DNA of 50,224 bases, taken from positions 1 through 50,224 of the forward strand of contig CACWZI010000003.1 of the NCBI GenBank assembly GCA_902765305.1, in the 5' to 3' direction. Below, piece by piece: positions 42,790 to 50,126 of the stretch. Origin of the DNA: an uncultured Eubacteriales bacterium. Lineage in GTDB: Bacteria; Bacillota; Clostridia; Christensenellales; Aristaeellaceae. Both the position numbers and the translations under genes were made by a program. Below the pieces are notes generated by a model. The model was not told the origin of the DNA, made no database searches, and saw only the letters and a list, made by a program, of their open reading frames with translations. The first letter of the stretch is position 1. Each line of letters opens with the position of its first letter.

Positions 42790-42949
42790 TGGTGGCGGCA
42801 GGTTGCCGCCGCTACGGAATGGGTGCGCGTGGTGGCGGCAGATTGCCGCCGCTGCGGAATGGGTGCGCGTGGTGGCGGCAGGTTGCCGCCGCTACGGAAT
42901 GGGTGCGCGTGGTGGCGGCAGATTGCCGCCGCTGCGGAATGGACGCGCA
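42790..42949. repeat. Four 40-bp tandem palindromic repeats in an alternating A-B pattern
   Basis: The unit is TGGTGGCGGCAGGTTGCCGC plus CGCTACGGAATGGGTGCGCG. Copies 1 and 3 read GGTT and CTACGG, and copies 2 and 4 read GATT and CTGCGG, so an 80-bp unit has been duplicated. Each has a 7-bp stem GGCGGCA/TGCCGCC. It is not CRISPR: there are no variable spacers. It is the inverted form of the repeat at 40925-41008. Confidence 0.9.
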
Positions 42950-42967
42950 CTAAATCGACAAAAACCG

Positions 42968-42976
42968 CATACGATA
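42968..42976 (+). promoter_or_regulatory. Possible sigma-E/sigma-K type -10 element
   Basis: CATACGATA matches the CATANNNTA pattern of mother-cell sigma-K -10 sites. It is followed, 37 bases later, by the sigK-like start. No clear -35 is seen. In Bacillus, sigK is driven by sigma-E and sigma-K. Confidence 0.35.
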
Positions 42977-43012
42977 TAGGGCAGACTTCCCATCGACAAG
43001 GAGGTAAGCCCT

Positions 43013-43711
43013 ATGTTTTTGCCCGAAATGCTGGCGTGGCTGTCCAGGAGCGGGTGGCTGTTGCTGTTGCATCTCAGCGCCCGGTCGTCCTTTCCCAAGC
43101 CCCTGCCGCCGGATGAAGAGCAGGCGTTGCTCGAGGGCATGCAGGCGGGGGACGCCGATGCGGCCAACACGCTGATCGAGCACAACCTGCGGCTGGTGGC
43201 CCACATCGCCCGGAAGTACGCCCAGCCCGGCGTGGACCAGGACGACCTGGTGTCGCTGGGCACGCTGGGCCTGATCAAGGCGGTGCACACCTTCCGCCCC
43301 GAGGCGGGACGGCTGACGGCTTATGCCTCCCGCTGCATCGAGAACGAGATGCTGATGTTCTTTCGAGCCAACCGCAAGAACCGGAACGTGATGCTGGTGG
43401 GGGACAGCGTGGGCCAGGACAGCGAGGGCAACGACATCCAGCTGGACGACCTGCTGGGCACCGAGCCAGACCTGGTGCCCGACGCCGCGGAGACGGCCAT
43501 CGAAACCCACCGCGCCCTGCGCCTGATGGACGAAGTGCTTCAGCCCCGTGAACGGGAGGTGCTGCGCCTGCGCTACGGCCTGGAGGACGGCGAACCCTGG
43601 CCCCAGCACCGGGTTGCCGCGAGGCTGGGCATATCCAGAAGCTACGTCTCCCGGATTGAAAAGAAGGGGCTGGAAAAACTGCGGGCGGCGATGGAGGGAG
43701 AACACGGATGA
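43013..43711 (+). CDS. sigK: RNA polymerase sigma-K factor (sporulation)
   Basis: This 232-residue sigma-70 family factor has a hydrophobic N-terminal pro-sequence (MFLPEMLAWLSRSGWLLLLH, residues 1-20). SFPKPLPPDEEQALLEGMQA, region 2 (NLRLVAHIARKYAQ, LVSLGTLGLIKAVHTF) and region 4 with a helix-turn-helix (ARLGISRSYVSRIEKKGLEK) follow. This is the pro-sigma-K type, processed in the mother cell late in sporulation. The gene is one uninterrupted frame, without a skin-type element. RBS AAGGAGG is upstream. It suggests that the host, or its recent ancestor, forms spores. Confidence 0.92.
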   Translation: MFLPEMLAWLSRSGWLLLLHLSARSSFPKPLPPDEEQALLEGMQAGDADAANTLIEHNLRLVAHIARKYAQPGVDQDDLVSLGTLGLIKAVHTFRPEAGRLTAYASRCIENEMLMFFRANRKNRNVMLVGDSVGQDSEGNDIQLDDLLGTEPDLVPDAAETAIETHRALRLMDEVLQPREREVLRLRYGLEDGEPWPQHRVAARLGISRSYVSRIEKKGLEKLRAAMEGEHG

Positions 43712-43783
43712 GTATATGCTTGCTTTTCCTGTCGTGACCGTTTATAATAAGGGCAGAAGACAGACAGAAGGAGGCGTATCGCC

Positions 43784-44008
43784 ATGCTGACGGCTGTACA
43801 GGGTTACTATAATGGAACTCACATTGTGACGGATGAGCAAATCAATCTGCGCAAGGGTCAGAAAGTGATCATTACCGTTCTGGAGCCGGTGACAGAGCCT
43901 CGGCAAAAGAACGTCGACCTGCGTAAATACATGGGCCGAGGAGATAAGATGTTCCATGGAAACGCGGATGGCTATGTGAAGGAGTTGCGGTCCGATGACA
44001 GAATATAG
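43784..44008 (+). CDS. VapB-like antitoxin
   Basis: This 74-residue protein begins MLTAVQGYYNGTHIVTDE and has the NLRKGQKVIITVLEPV block, typical of small DNA-binding antitoxins that go with PIN-domain toxins. The C-terminal half is the toxin-binding tail. RBS AAGGAGG precedes ATG 43784. The stop overlaps the next gene by 14 bp, as in VapBC operons. The partner is truncated, so the module looks dead or decaying. Confidence 0.7.
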   Translation: MLTAVQGYYNGTHIVTDEQINLRKGQKVIITVLEPVTEPRQKNVDLRKYMGRGDKMFHGNADGYVKELRSDDRI

Positions 44009-44195
44009 CAAGGTATTTCTGGATACGACTCCGTTGATATACTTTCTGGATGCTGATGAAAACTTTGGCGAACGGACGCGATTGATACTTGAGGAGATAC
44101 TCACAAGCGGGAGAATGGTTGTATCTTCCGTGATTACCTGCATGGAATACCTTGTTTATCCATACAGAACGGGTAACCGGCAGAAGATCGACGCC
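43995..44195 (+). pseudogene. Truncated VapC-like PIN-domain toxin
   Basis: The reading frame starts MTEYSKVFLDTTPLIYFLDAD, with the first catalytic Asp of PIN RNases (LDTTPLIYFLD) and the following acidic Glu in MEYLVYP. It stops resembling a PIN domain after about 66 codons, at GNRQKIDA. The rest of the frame to 44273 runs into the hairpin next to tyrS. A full VapC has about 130 residues with two more acidic residues, so the toxin is 3'-truncated and probably inactive. The breakpoint is at about 44195. Confidence 0.75.
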
Positions 44196-44210
44196 TGCCA
44201 TAAGCACAGA

Positions 44211-44244
44211 CAGCGTCCCGAAGCGATTTCGCTTCGGGGCGCTG
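44211..44244 (-). terminator. Hairpin after tyrS, possible terminator
   Basis: GCGCCCCGAAGCGA-AAT-TCGCTTCGGGACGC-type stem, near-perfect over 14 bp, starts 5 bp after the tyrS stop on the minus strand. No T-run follows, so it may be a processing or stability hairpin instead. It is next to the vapC breakpoint. Confidence 0.5.
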
Positions 44245-44248
44245 CGTA

Positions 44249-45481
44249 TTACTTCGCCTTGATCCGATGGTAGCTCTTCTTGCCCTTCTTGATCAGCAGG
44301 CCGTCGCCGGCGAGCATCTCGGGGGTGATGCGCGTGTCCACGTCGGTGATCTTCTCGTCGTTGACGCTCAGGCCGCCGGCGGTCATGGTCTGGCGCGCCT
44401 CCTTGTTGCTCTTGCACAGGCCGACCTTTGTCACCCAGGCCAGCAGGCGGTTCTCGGCCTCCAGCTCCGCCGGGTCGATCTCGGTGGTGGGCACGCTGCC
44501 CGCCAGCGCTCCGCCGCCGAACAGCGCTTCCGCGGCCTGCTGGGCCTTCCTGGCCTCCTCCTCGCCGTGCACGTTCTTGGTGACCTCGTAGGCCAGCACC
44601 CGCTTGGCCTCGTTGATGGCGCTGTCCTTCAGCGCGCCGAGGCGGCGCACCTCGTCCATGGGCAGGAAGGTCAGCAGTCCCAGGCACTTCTCCACGTCCT
44701 GGTCGTCCACGTTGCGCCAGTACTGGTAGAAGTCGTAGGGCGAGCACTTGTTGGGGTCCAGCCACAGCGCGCCCTTCTCGGTCTTGCCCATCTTGCGCCC
44801 GTCGTGGGTCAGCAGCAGCTGGAAGGTCAGGGCGAAGGCGGGCTTGCCGTCCTTGCGGCGGATCAGGTCCGCGCCGGAGAGCATGTTCGACCACTGGTCG
44901 TCGCCGCCGCACTGCAGCGTCACGCCGTAGCGGTGGTTCAGCTCCAGGAAGTCGTAGCTCTGCATCAGCATGTAGTTGAACTCCAGGAAGGTCAGGCCCC
45001 GCTCCAGGCGCTGCTTGTAGCACTCGGCGGTGAGCATGCGGTTTACGCTGAACAGCGCGCCCACGTCCCGCAGGAAGTCGATGTAGTTCAGATTGCGCAG
45101 CCAGTCGGCGTTGTTGACGATTTGGGCGCAGTTGGGCTTGCCTTCATCGAAGTCCAGGAAGGATTCCATCTGCTTTCTGATGTGGGCCACGTTGTTGTCG
45201 ATGTCCTCCACCGTCAGCACCTTGCGCAGGTCGCTCTTGCCGGAGGGATCGCCGATCATGCCGGTGCCGCCGCCCATCAGCGCGAAGGGCTTGTGGCCGG
45301 CCTTCTGCAGGTGGGCCATGGCCATGATCGGAATGTAGTGGCCGATGTGCAGGCTGTCCGCGGTGGGGTCGAAGCCCACGTAGAAGGACACCATGCCCTC
45401 GTCAAAGGCCTTGTACATCTCGTCCTCAAAGGTGATCTGCTTGACAAAGCCGCGCTCTTTTAACAGGTCCAGTGCGTTCAT
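44249..45481 (-). CDS. tyrS: Tyrosine--tRNA ligase
   Basis: This class I synthetase of 410 residues attaches tyrosine to tRNA-Tyr. The signature HIGH (45-48, in [10 protein letters not shown]), a tyrosine/ATP-binding [10 protein letters not shown] segment, and the KMSKS-type loop, here KMGKT (in [11 protein letters not shown]), are present. A C-terminal S4-like RNA-binding region ends the protein ([20 protein letters not shown]). It follows the aminotransferase gene on the same strand with an 18-bp gap, and both are under the Tyr T-box. Confidence 0.96.
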   Translation of the reverse strand: MNALDLLKERGFVKQITFEDEMYKAFDEGMVSFYVGFDPTADSLHIGHYIPIMAMAHLQKAGHKPFALMGGGTGMIGDPSGKSDLRKVLTVEDIDNNVAHIRKQMESFLDFDEGKPNCAQIVNNADWLRNLNYIDFLRDVGALFSVNRMLTAECYKQRLERGLTFLEFNYMLMQSYDFLELNHRYGVTLQCGGDDQWSNMLSGADLIRRKDGKPAFALTFQLLLTHDGRKMGKTEKGALWLDPNKCSPYDFYQYWRNVDDQDVEKCLGLLTFLPMDEVRRLGALKDSAINEAKRVLAYEVTKNVHGEEEARKAQQAAEALFGGGALAGSVPTTEIDPAELEAENRLLAWVTKVGLCKSNKEARQTMTAGGLSVNDEKITDVDTRITPEMLAGDGLLIKKGKKSYHRIKAK

Positions 45482-45499
45482 AATCTATCGTTCCTTTCT

Positions 45500-46687
45500 T
45501 TATCTCATTCCCTTTATGACCTTCCCCAGCCACGCCATTCCTTCCTCAATGGTCGGTATATCGCACATCGAGAAGTTCAGGCGCAGGGTGTTTTCGTGGC
45601 CGCCGTCGGCATAGAAGTGGATGCCAGGCACGAAGGCCACGCTCTCGCCTATGGCGTCGTCGAAGACCTTTACGGCGCTCATTCCCTCGGGCAGCTCGGC
45701 CCAGACGAACAGGCCGCCCTGAGGTACGGTGTGCCAGGTGCCTGCAGGGAAGGACTTAAAGCCGTCCAGCATGGCGTTCAGCTGCTTGCGATAGTCGTTG
45801 CAGATGCGCTCCAGGTGACCGGGCATCAGACCCTGGCGCAGGTAGGCGTCTACGATGGCCTGGTTGAGCAGGGGTGAATGGACGTCCACGCTCTGCTTGC
45901 CGATGATCATCTTTCGAAGCAGCAGCGGGCTTGTTACCACCGCTGCGCCCAACCGCAGGCCCGGGGAGATGTACTTGGAGAAGGAGGACATATACACCAC
46001 CCAGCCCTCCGTATCGAAGGACTGGATCGGGGGCAGCGCCTCGCCGGAATAGCGCAGGTCGCGGTAGGGGTCGTCCTCGGCGATGACCACGCCGTACTTG
46101 GAAGCCAGCGCCGCCAGGGCCTTTCGACGCTCCAGCGACAGAGTGATGCCGGTGGGGTTCTGGAACGTGGGAATCACGTACATCAGCTTCGGGTGGTGCT
46201 GCCTGATGAGCGCCTCCGCCGCCTCCACGATCACGCCCTCATCGTCGGTGGGCATGGAGACCAGCTTCGCGTTGTATTCCCGCATGGCCTGTATCGCCCC
46301 GAGGAAGGTGGGACTCTCGCACAGCACCACGTCGCCCGGATCCACCAGCACCTTCAGCAGCAGGTCGAAGGCCTGGCTACCGCCCTGCACCGGAAGGATA
46401 TGGGAAGCGTCGCAGTTCACGCCGTCGCCCCGAAGGAATTCGGCCACGCTCTCCCGTAAAGGCCCGAAGCCCTCCGTCGCGCCGTATTGCAGCAGCGCCG
46501 TGCCGTACTTGTCCAGCGCCTCGACGGCCAGCCGGGAGATGACCTCAGGTTCCAGCGAGGTGTTGGAGGGGTTGCCGCCCGCGAAGGAGATCATGCCGGG
46601 CTTGGCCAGCAGTTTGAAGATGTCGCGGATGGCGCTGCCGTTGATGGGCCGCATGTGCTTTGCGAATTTATCCTCGGTGAATTGCAT
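45500..46687 (-). CDS. PLP-dependent aminotransferase (class I/II; aromatic or 2-aminoadipate type)
   Basis: The protein has 395 residues from ATG 46687, preceded by GGAGG at 9 bases; the longer ATG at 46702 has none. It is a fold-type I aminotransferase related to LysN/MocR-type enzymes (GMISFAGGNPSNTSLEP, PVQGGSQAFDLLLKVLVDPG, IPTFQNPTGITLS, PLP Lys in YMSSFSKYISPGLRLG). Its place behind a Tyr T-box and in front of tyrS suggests that it acts on aromatic amino acids, but sequence alone does not decide between aromatic, 2-aminoadipate and broad activity. Confidence 0.9.
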   Translation of the reverse strand: MQFTEDKFAKHMRPINGSAIRDIFKLLAKPGMISFAGGNPSNTSLEPEVISRLAVEALDKYGTALLQYGATEGFGPLRESVAEFLRGDGVNCDASHILPVQGGSQAFDLLLKVLVDPGDVVLCESPTFLGAIQAMREYNAKLVSMPTDDEGVIVEAAEALIRQHHPKLMYVIPTFQNPTGITLSLERRKALAALASKYGVVIAEDDPYRDLRYSGEALPPIQSFDTEGWVVYMSSFSKYISPGLRLGAAVVTSPLLLRKMIIGKQSVDVHSPLLNQAIVDAYLRQGLMPGHLERICNDYRKQLNAMLDGFKSFPAGTWHTVPQGGLFVWAELPEGMSAVKVFDDAIGESVAFVPGIHFYADGGHENTLRLNFSMCDIPTIEEGMAWLGKVIKGMR

Positions 46688-46704
46688 TTTAATTACCTCC
46701 ATGA

Positions 46705-46953
46705 ATCAAAAATAGCCGCCTTTCCCATCGGGGAAGGCGACTGTGAATCGCGGTACCACTTCCGTTCGCCATGCGCAGGGCATGGCCTCGTGTGCGCTGT
46801 GTCGGGCGCGCCCGGGCGGCCTACTGCCGTTTCAACCGCCGGCTCCGGGATGTATTCGCCCGCGCGCCCGCATCCCCTTTCACCTGCCGGGGACTCTCTG
46901 GATAAGGCTGACGCAGCCTACTTGCTCCCATCATCGCAATATATGGAATTCTT
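46705..46953 (-). promoter_or_regulatory. T-box leader (tyrosine) of the aminotransferase-tyrS operon
   Basis: On the minus strand, the AGAGAGTCCCCGG Stem I distal part is followed by specifier segment GCGAATACATCCCGG. Then come the T-box AAGTGGTACCGCG (46748-46760) and a terminator with stem CGCCTTCCCC/GGGAAAGGCG (46711-46740) and ATTTTT. The specifier codon is TAC at 46852-46854, a tyrosine codon, so uncharged tRNA-Tyr should induce the operon. The same layout (NNN then ATCC) is seen in the Ser T-box. Confidence 0.94.
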
Positions 46954-46959
46954 AAACGA

Positions 46960-46988
46960 ATAATAGCATGACACAGGGGTTCTGTCAA
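46960..46988 (-). promoter_or_regulatory. Sigma-A promoter of the Tyr T-box leader
   Basis: On the minus strand, perfect TTGACA (46983-46988), 17 bases and TATTAT (46960-46965). Confidence 0.85.
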
Positions 46989-47007
46989 GGAAAGTGGGGT
47001 TAAATCA

Positions 47008-47271
47008 TCAACCTTGCAGGCCCCGGCTCTGGCGGTCCATGTCCTCCACCACGATGTCGTAGATCTCGCCCAACGTCGCGCAGTATTCCAGCACCCTCCA
47101 GGGCTCGTTGGTGTGGTAGTGAATCTTGATCAGCTCGTCGTCGCCCACGGCCAGCAGGCTGTCGCCCTTGAAGGCGGTTTCGAAGTGCTCGCGGATGGCG
47201 TCCTCGTCCAGGCCCTGGCCCTCGATCAGCAGCTGGGTATCGTAACGAAATTCGGTGTATTCGCCGCTCAT
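47008..47271 (-). CDS. Small stand-alone FakA/DhaK-related domain protein
   Basis: This 87-residue protein matches the C-terminal part of DAK2-fusion (FakA/YloV) proteins. It reads YDTQLLIEGQGLDEDAIREH, then GDSLLAVGDDELIKIHYHTN, EPWRVLEYCATLGEIYDIVV and EDMDRQSRG. Proteins of this length, annotated as kinase to dihydroxyacetone kinase, are found in other clostridia, so this is probably a genuine small protein and not a fragment. It has a good RBS (AGGAGG) and follows the HAD gene by 12 bp. No catalytic residues of the kinase domain are included. The function is unknown. Confidence 0.7.
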   Translation of the reverse strand: MSGEYTEFRYDTQLLIEGQGLDEDAIREHFETAFKGDSLLAVGDDELIKIHYHTNEPWRVLEYCATLGEIYDIVVEDMDRQSRGLQG

Positions 47272-47283
47272 GGGTTTAACCTC

Positions 47284-48063
47284 CTACAACAGCGGTATCA
47301 TGTCCGACAGTCTCCCGAACTTCAAATCCGGCTTCGTCGGGGATTGGGCCAGCATTGCCTCGGTGGTCTCGCCGCTCATTACCAATATGGACAGCATGCC
47401 GCTGCGCAGGCCGGTCTCGATGTCGGTATACAGCCGGTCGCCCACCATGGCCAGCTCGCCGACCTTCAGCCCCGTGCGCTTCAGCACCGCCTCCACGATG
47501 CCGGTGTGGGGCTTGCCGACGATCAGATCGGGCCTTCTGCCGGTGGAGGCTTCGATGAAGGCCATGATCGCGCCGATGTCCGGCATGAAGCCGGTCTCGG
47601 TGGGGCAGTTGAAGTCCGGGTGAGTGGCGATGTAGGGCAGGCCCGCGCGCACGAAGTCGCACACCGCCTGCATTTTCCCATAATCGAGCGTGGTGTCGAA
47701 GCCGATCACCACGATCTCGGGACGCTCCATGTCCACGGGTATGCCGGCCTCGTGAAACTCCTCCACAAGGTATTCATTGCCCAGCACAAATGCCCGCTTG
47801 CCGGGGTAGAGCTGCTGCAATTTGGCGCAGGTGGCCTCGCCGGAGGTCAGCACCCGGCTTCGGTCGATGGACAGCCCCATCCTTTCGAGCTTCTGAACAT
47901 AGAAATTGGCGTTGTGGCTGGAATTGTTGGTCAGGAACATGAAGTCCCGCCCGGTGGCGCGCACCTTCTCGATGAATTCCAGCGAGCCCTCGATCAGCCG
48001 CCCGCCCAGGTAAAACGTGCCGTCCATGTCCAGCAGAAAGCACTTCACGTCCGATATATTCAT
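47284..48063 (-). CDS. HAD-IIA family hydrolase (NagD/PGP-like)
   Basis: This 259-residue phosphatase belongs to the HAD superfamily type IIA. Motif I DMDGTFYLG (nucleophile D12, acid D14), motif II FLTNNSSHN, and late motifs VGKPHTGI and MVGDRLYTDIETG are intact. Such proteins dephosphorylate sugar or nucleotide phosphates (NagD type); the substrate cannot be told. Its gap to xpt is 18 bp and to the next small gene 12 bp, so all are in one operon. Confidence 0.92.
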   Translation of the reverse strand: MNISDVKCFLLDMDGTFYLGGRLIEGSLEFIEKVRATGRDFMFLTNNSSHNANFYVQKLERMGLSIDRSRVLTSGEATCAKLQQLYPGKRAFVLGNEYLVEEFHEAGIPVDMERPEIVVIGFDTTLDYGKMQAVCDFVRAGLPYIATHPDFNCPTETGFMPDIGAIMAFIEASTGRRPDLIVGKPHTGIVEAVLKRTGLKVGELAMVGDRLYTDIETGLRSGMLSILVMSGETTEAMLAQSPTKPDLKFGRLSDMIPLL

Positions 48064-48081
48064 GATGATACCTTCGATTGA

Positions 48082-48648
48082 TCAGAATTCAATATGTCCC
48101 TCGCTCATCGCCTTCACCGGCGCCAGGGCCTCGACCCGGTAGCCCGCGGCGCGGAGCTTGTCCATGCCGGGCTGGAAGACCTTGGCGATCACGGCGCCCA
48201 CGCCGGCGATCTTCGCTCCGGCCTGCTCCAGCAGCGCGATGCCGCCGAAGGCCGCCTCGCCGTTGGCCAGGAAGTCGTCGATCAGCAGCACGTTGTCGCC
48301 GGGGGTGACGAAGTGGGCCTTCAGCGTCAGCAGGTAGGGGGCGTTCTTGGTGAACGAAAAAACCTCCCGCTGTATGATGCCGTCCTTCAATATGCTGGAA
48401 ACCGACTTTTTCAGGATCACCAGGGGCAGATCCATCGCCAGCGCCGTCATGGCGGCGGGGGCGATGCCCGAGGATTCGATGGTGGCGATGCGGGTGACGC
48501 CCGCGTCCGCGAAGCGCCGGGCGAATTCCTCGCCGCAGGCCTTCATCAGCTTGACGTCCACCTGATGGTTCAGGAACGAATCCACCAGCAACACCTGCTC
48601 ACTGAGCGCCCGTCCGTCCTTCAGTATCCTCTGCTTGAGCAATTCCAC
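48082..48648 (-). CDS. xpt: Xanthine phosphoribosyltransferase
   Basis: This 188-residue purine-salvage enzyme turns xanthine and PRPP to XMP. The start MELLKQRILKDG, the IESSGIAPAAMTALAM segment, the VLLIDDFLANGEAAFG PRPP loop, and the ending GHIEF are typical of Xpt. Translation starts at GTG 48648. No purine riboswitch is upstream, unlike in Bacillus. The gene follows the CNNM-type gene by 35 bp in what looks like an operon. Confidence 0.95.
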   Translation of the reverse strand: MELLKQRILKDGRALSEQVLLVDSFLNHQVDVKLMKACGEEFARRFADAGVTRIATIESSGIAPAAMTALAMDLPLVILKKSVSSILKDGIIQREVFSFTKNAPYLLTLKAHFVTPGDNVLLIDDFLANGEAAFGGIALLEQAGAKIAGVGAVIAKVFQPGMDKLRAAGYRVEALAPVKAMSEGHIEF

Positions 48649-48683
48649 GGTCGATCACTGCCTTTCTTAACGTATCTCAATTC

Positions 48684-49997
48684 CTAATTATGCGCACCCT
48701 CATTGGAATCCGCGCCTTCGCTCTCCGACTGGGGATCTATCTTCTCTACGATGGCCCACTCTACCCTGCGGTCGGCGATCTGCTCGACGCTGATGCGCAG
48801 GCCGAAGCACTCCACCACCGGGTGCTTGCCGTCGGAGGGGATCTCGGTCAGGCGGCTGAACACCAGGCCGCCGAGGGTGTCGTATTCCAGGTCGTCGGGC
48901 AGATGGATGTCCAGGACCTCGGCCACGCTATCCAGCTCTGCCGAGCCGGAGATGCGCCAGCGCCCGTCGGACAGCCGGGTGATCTCCGGCTCCTCCTTGG
49001 GGTCGAATTCGTCGTAGATGTTTCCGACGATCTCCTCCAAAAGGTCCTCCAGCGTGATCAGGCCGCTGGTGCCGCCGTACTCGTCCACCACGATGGCCAT
49101 GTGCTGCTTGCGGGACTGCATCTCCTGGAACAGCACGTCCGTGCGCACCGACTCCGGCACGAAGTGGGCCGGACGCACCAGCGCCCGCAGGGGCACGTTG
49201 CGGCCCTCCGCCCGGCTGAGCAGGTAGTCCCGGGTGGTCAGTATGCCCAGCACGTTATCGATGCTGCCCTCGTACACGGGAAAGCGGGACAGGCCGCTCT
49301 GCCGGATGGTCTCCAGGATCTGGGCGTCGGTGGATTCGATGTCGATGGCGGTGATGTCCTTGCGGTGGATCATGCAGTCGCCGGCGTTCATGTTGTTGAA
49401 CTCGAATATGTTCTCGATCATTTCCCGCTCGTCGGACTCGATGGCGCCCTTTTCCTCGCCGATATCCACCATCTGCATGATGTCCTCCTCGGTCACGGCG
49501 TCGCCGGCGTCGGCGGGTTTGATGTGGAAGGGCTTCAGTACCAGCGCCCCAAGGGTCATGCACAGCCGGGTGACGGGGGAGAGGACCGTCATGGTCACGT
49601 CTGCCACCGGAGCGATGGCGTCCAGTAGCGGGCCGCGAAAGTGGGCGCCCAGGTGGCAGGGGATCGCTCCGGCGAGGATCAGGCTGACCAGTGTAAAGGG
49701 CAGCAGCCCGTACAGCGCGAAGGCGGGCATCCCGCTGACCCGTCCCTTCAGCAGCGCCCAAAGCGCCGTGAAGGCGATCAGCACCAGGCAGATCCAGCTC
49801 ATCTGGAACTCGCCAAAGGGCTTTTCAGCCTTACGGGCCAGCTTCAGGGCCCGGCGCGCCTTGGCGTCGCCGGCGTCGGCCTTCTTCTGGGCCTCGCCCT
49901 CGTCGATAAAGGGAACGGCGGCCTCGGCCATGCGCACGATGACCGCCAGTAAAAGCGCGATGAAAATGACGATACTCGGACCGAACGGGTCGTCCAT
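48684..49997 (-). CDS. Hemolysin C/CorC (CNNM-type) family membrane protein with CBS pair
   Basis: The 437-residue protein has an N-terminal CNNM-like membrane domain (about 1-160, four hydrophobic segments). Two CBS domains follow (about 195-330; IESDEREMIENIFEFNN before the first), then a CorC/HlyC C-terminal domain (about 345-425, ISGSAELDSVAEVLDIHLPD). Relatives export Mg2+ or Co2+ or sense adenine nucleotides. RBS AAGGAGG precedes ATG 49997. It is the first gene of the operon with xpt, HAD hydrolase and the small protein. Confidence 0.93.
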   Translation of the reverse strand: MDDPFGPSIVIFIALLLAVIVRMAEAAVPFIDEGEAQKKADAGDAKARRALKLARKAEKPFGEFQMSWICLVLIAFTALWALLKGRVSGMPAFALYGLLPFTLVSLILAGAIPCHLGAHFRGPLLDAIAPVADVTMTVLSPVTRLCMTLGALVLKPFHIKPADAGDAVTEEDIMQMVDIGEEKGAIESDEREMIENIFEFNNMNAGDCMIHRKDITAIDIESTDAQILETIRQSGLSRFPVYEGSIDNVLGILTTRDYLLSRAEGRNVPLRALVRPAHFVPESVRTDVLFQEMQSRKQHMAIVVDEYGGTSGLITLEDLLEEIVGNIYDEFDPKEEPEITRLSDGRWRISGSAELDSVAEVLDIHLPDDLEYDTLGGLVFSRLTEIPSDGKHPVVECFGLRISVEQIADRRVEWAIVEKIDPQSESEGADSNEGAHN

Positions 49998-50044
49998 GAA
50001 AGGGAAGCCTCCTTGATCGTTTCGTTGATGGGTTATATACAGAC

Positions 50045-50053
50045 ATTATATCA
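50045..50053 (-). promoter_or_regulatory. Extended -10 promoter for the CNNM-type operon
   Basis: Minus-strand TGATATAAT is an extended -10 element 48 bp upstream of ATG 49997, without a clear -35. A plus-strand TATAAT at 50103-50108 points out of the window. Confidence 0.55.
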
Positions 50054-50126
50054 GATTTCAGCGCCTTTTCATGCGTGGTGTGCAAATTTAATGTAATAAT
50101 GGTATAATGATAGAGCGAAAGGCAGA

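Noticed and set aside
42790-42949. Tandem 40-bp repeats that might be a CRISPR array
   Set aside because: Units are contiguous with no variable spacers, each is itself a palindrome, and no cas genes are near.
43013-43711. skin-type interruption of sigK
   Set aside because: The reading frame is complete from pro-sequence to region 4.
48649-48683. Purine riboswitch before xpt
   Set aside because: Only 35 bp separate xpt from the upstream gene and no aptamer motif is present.
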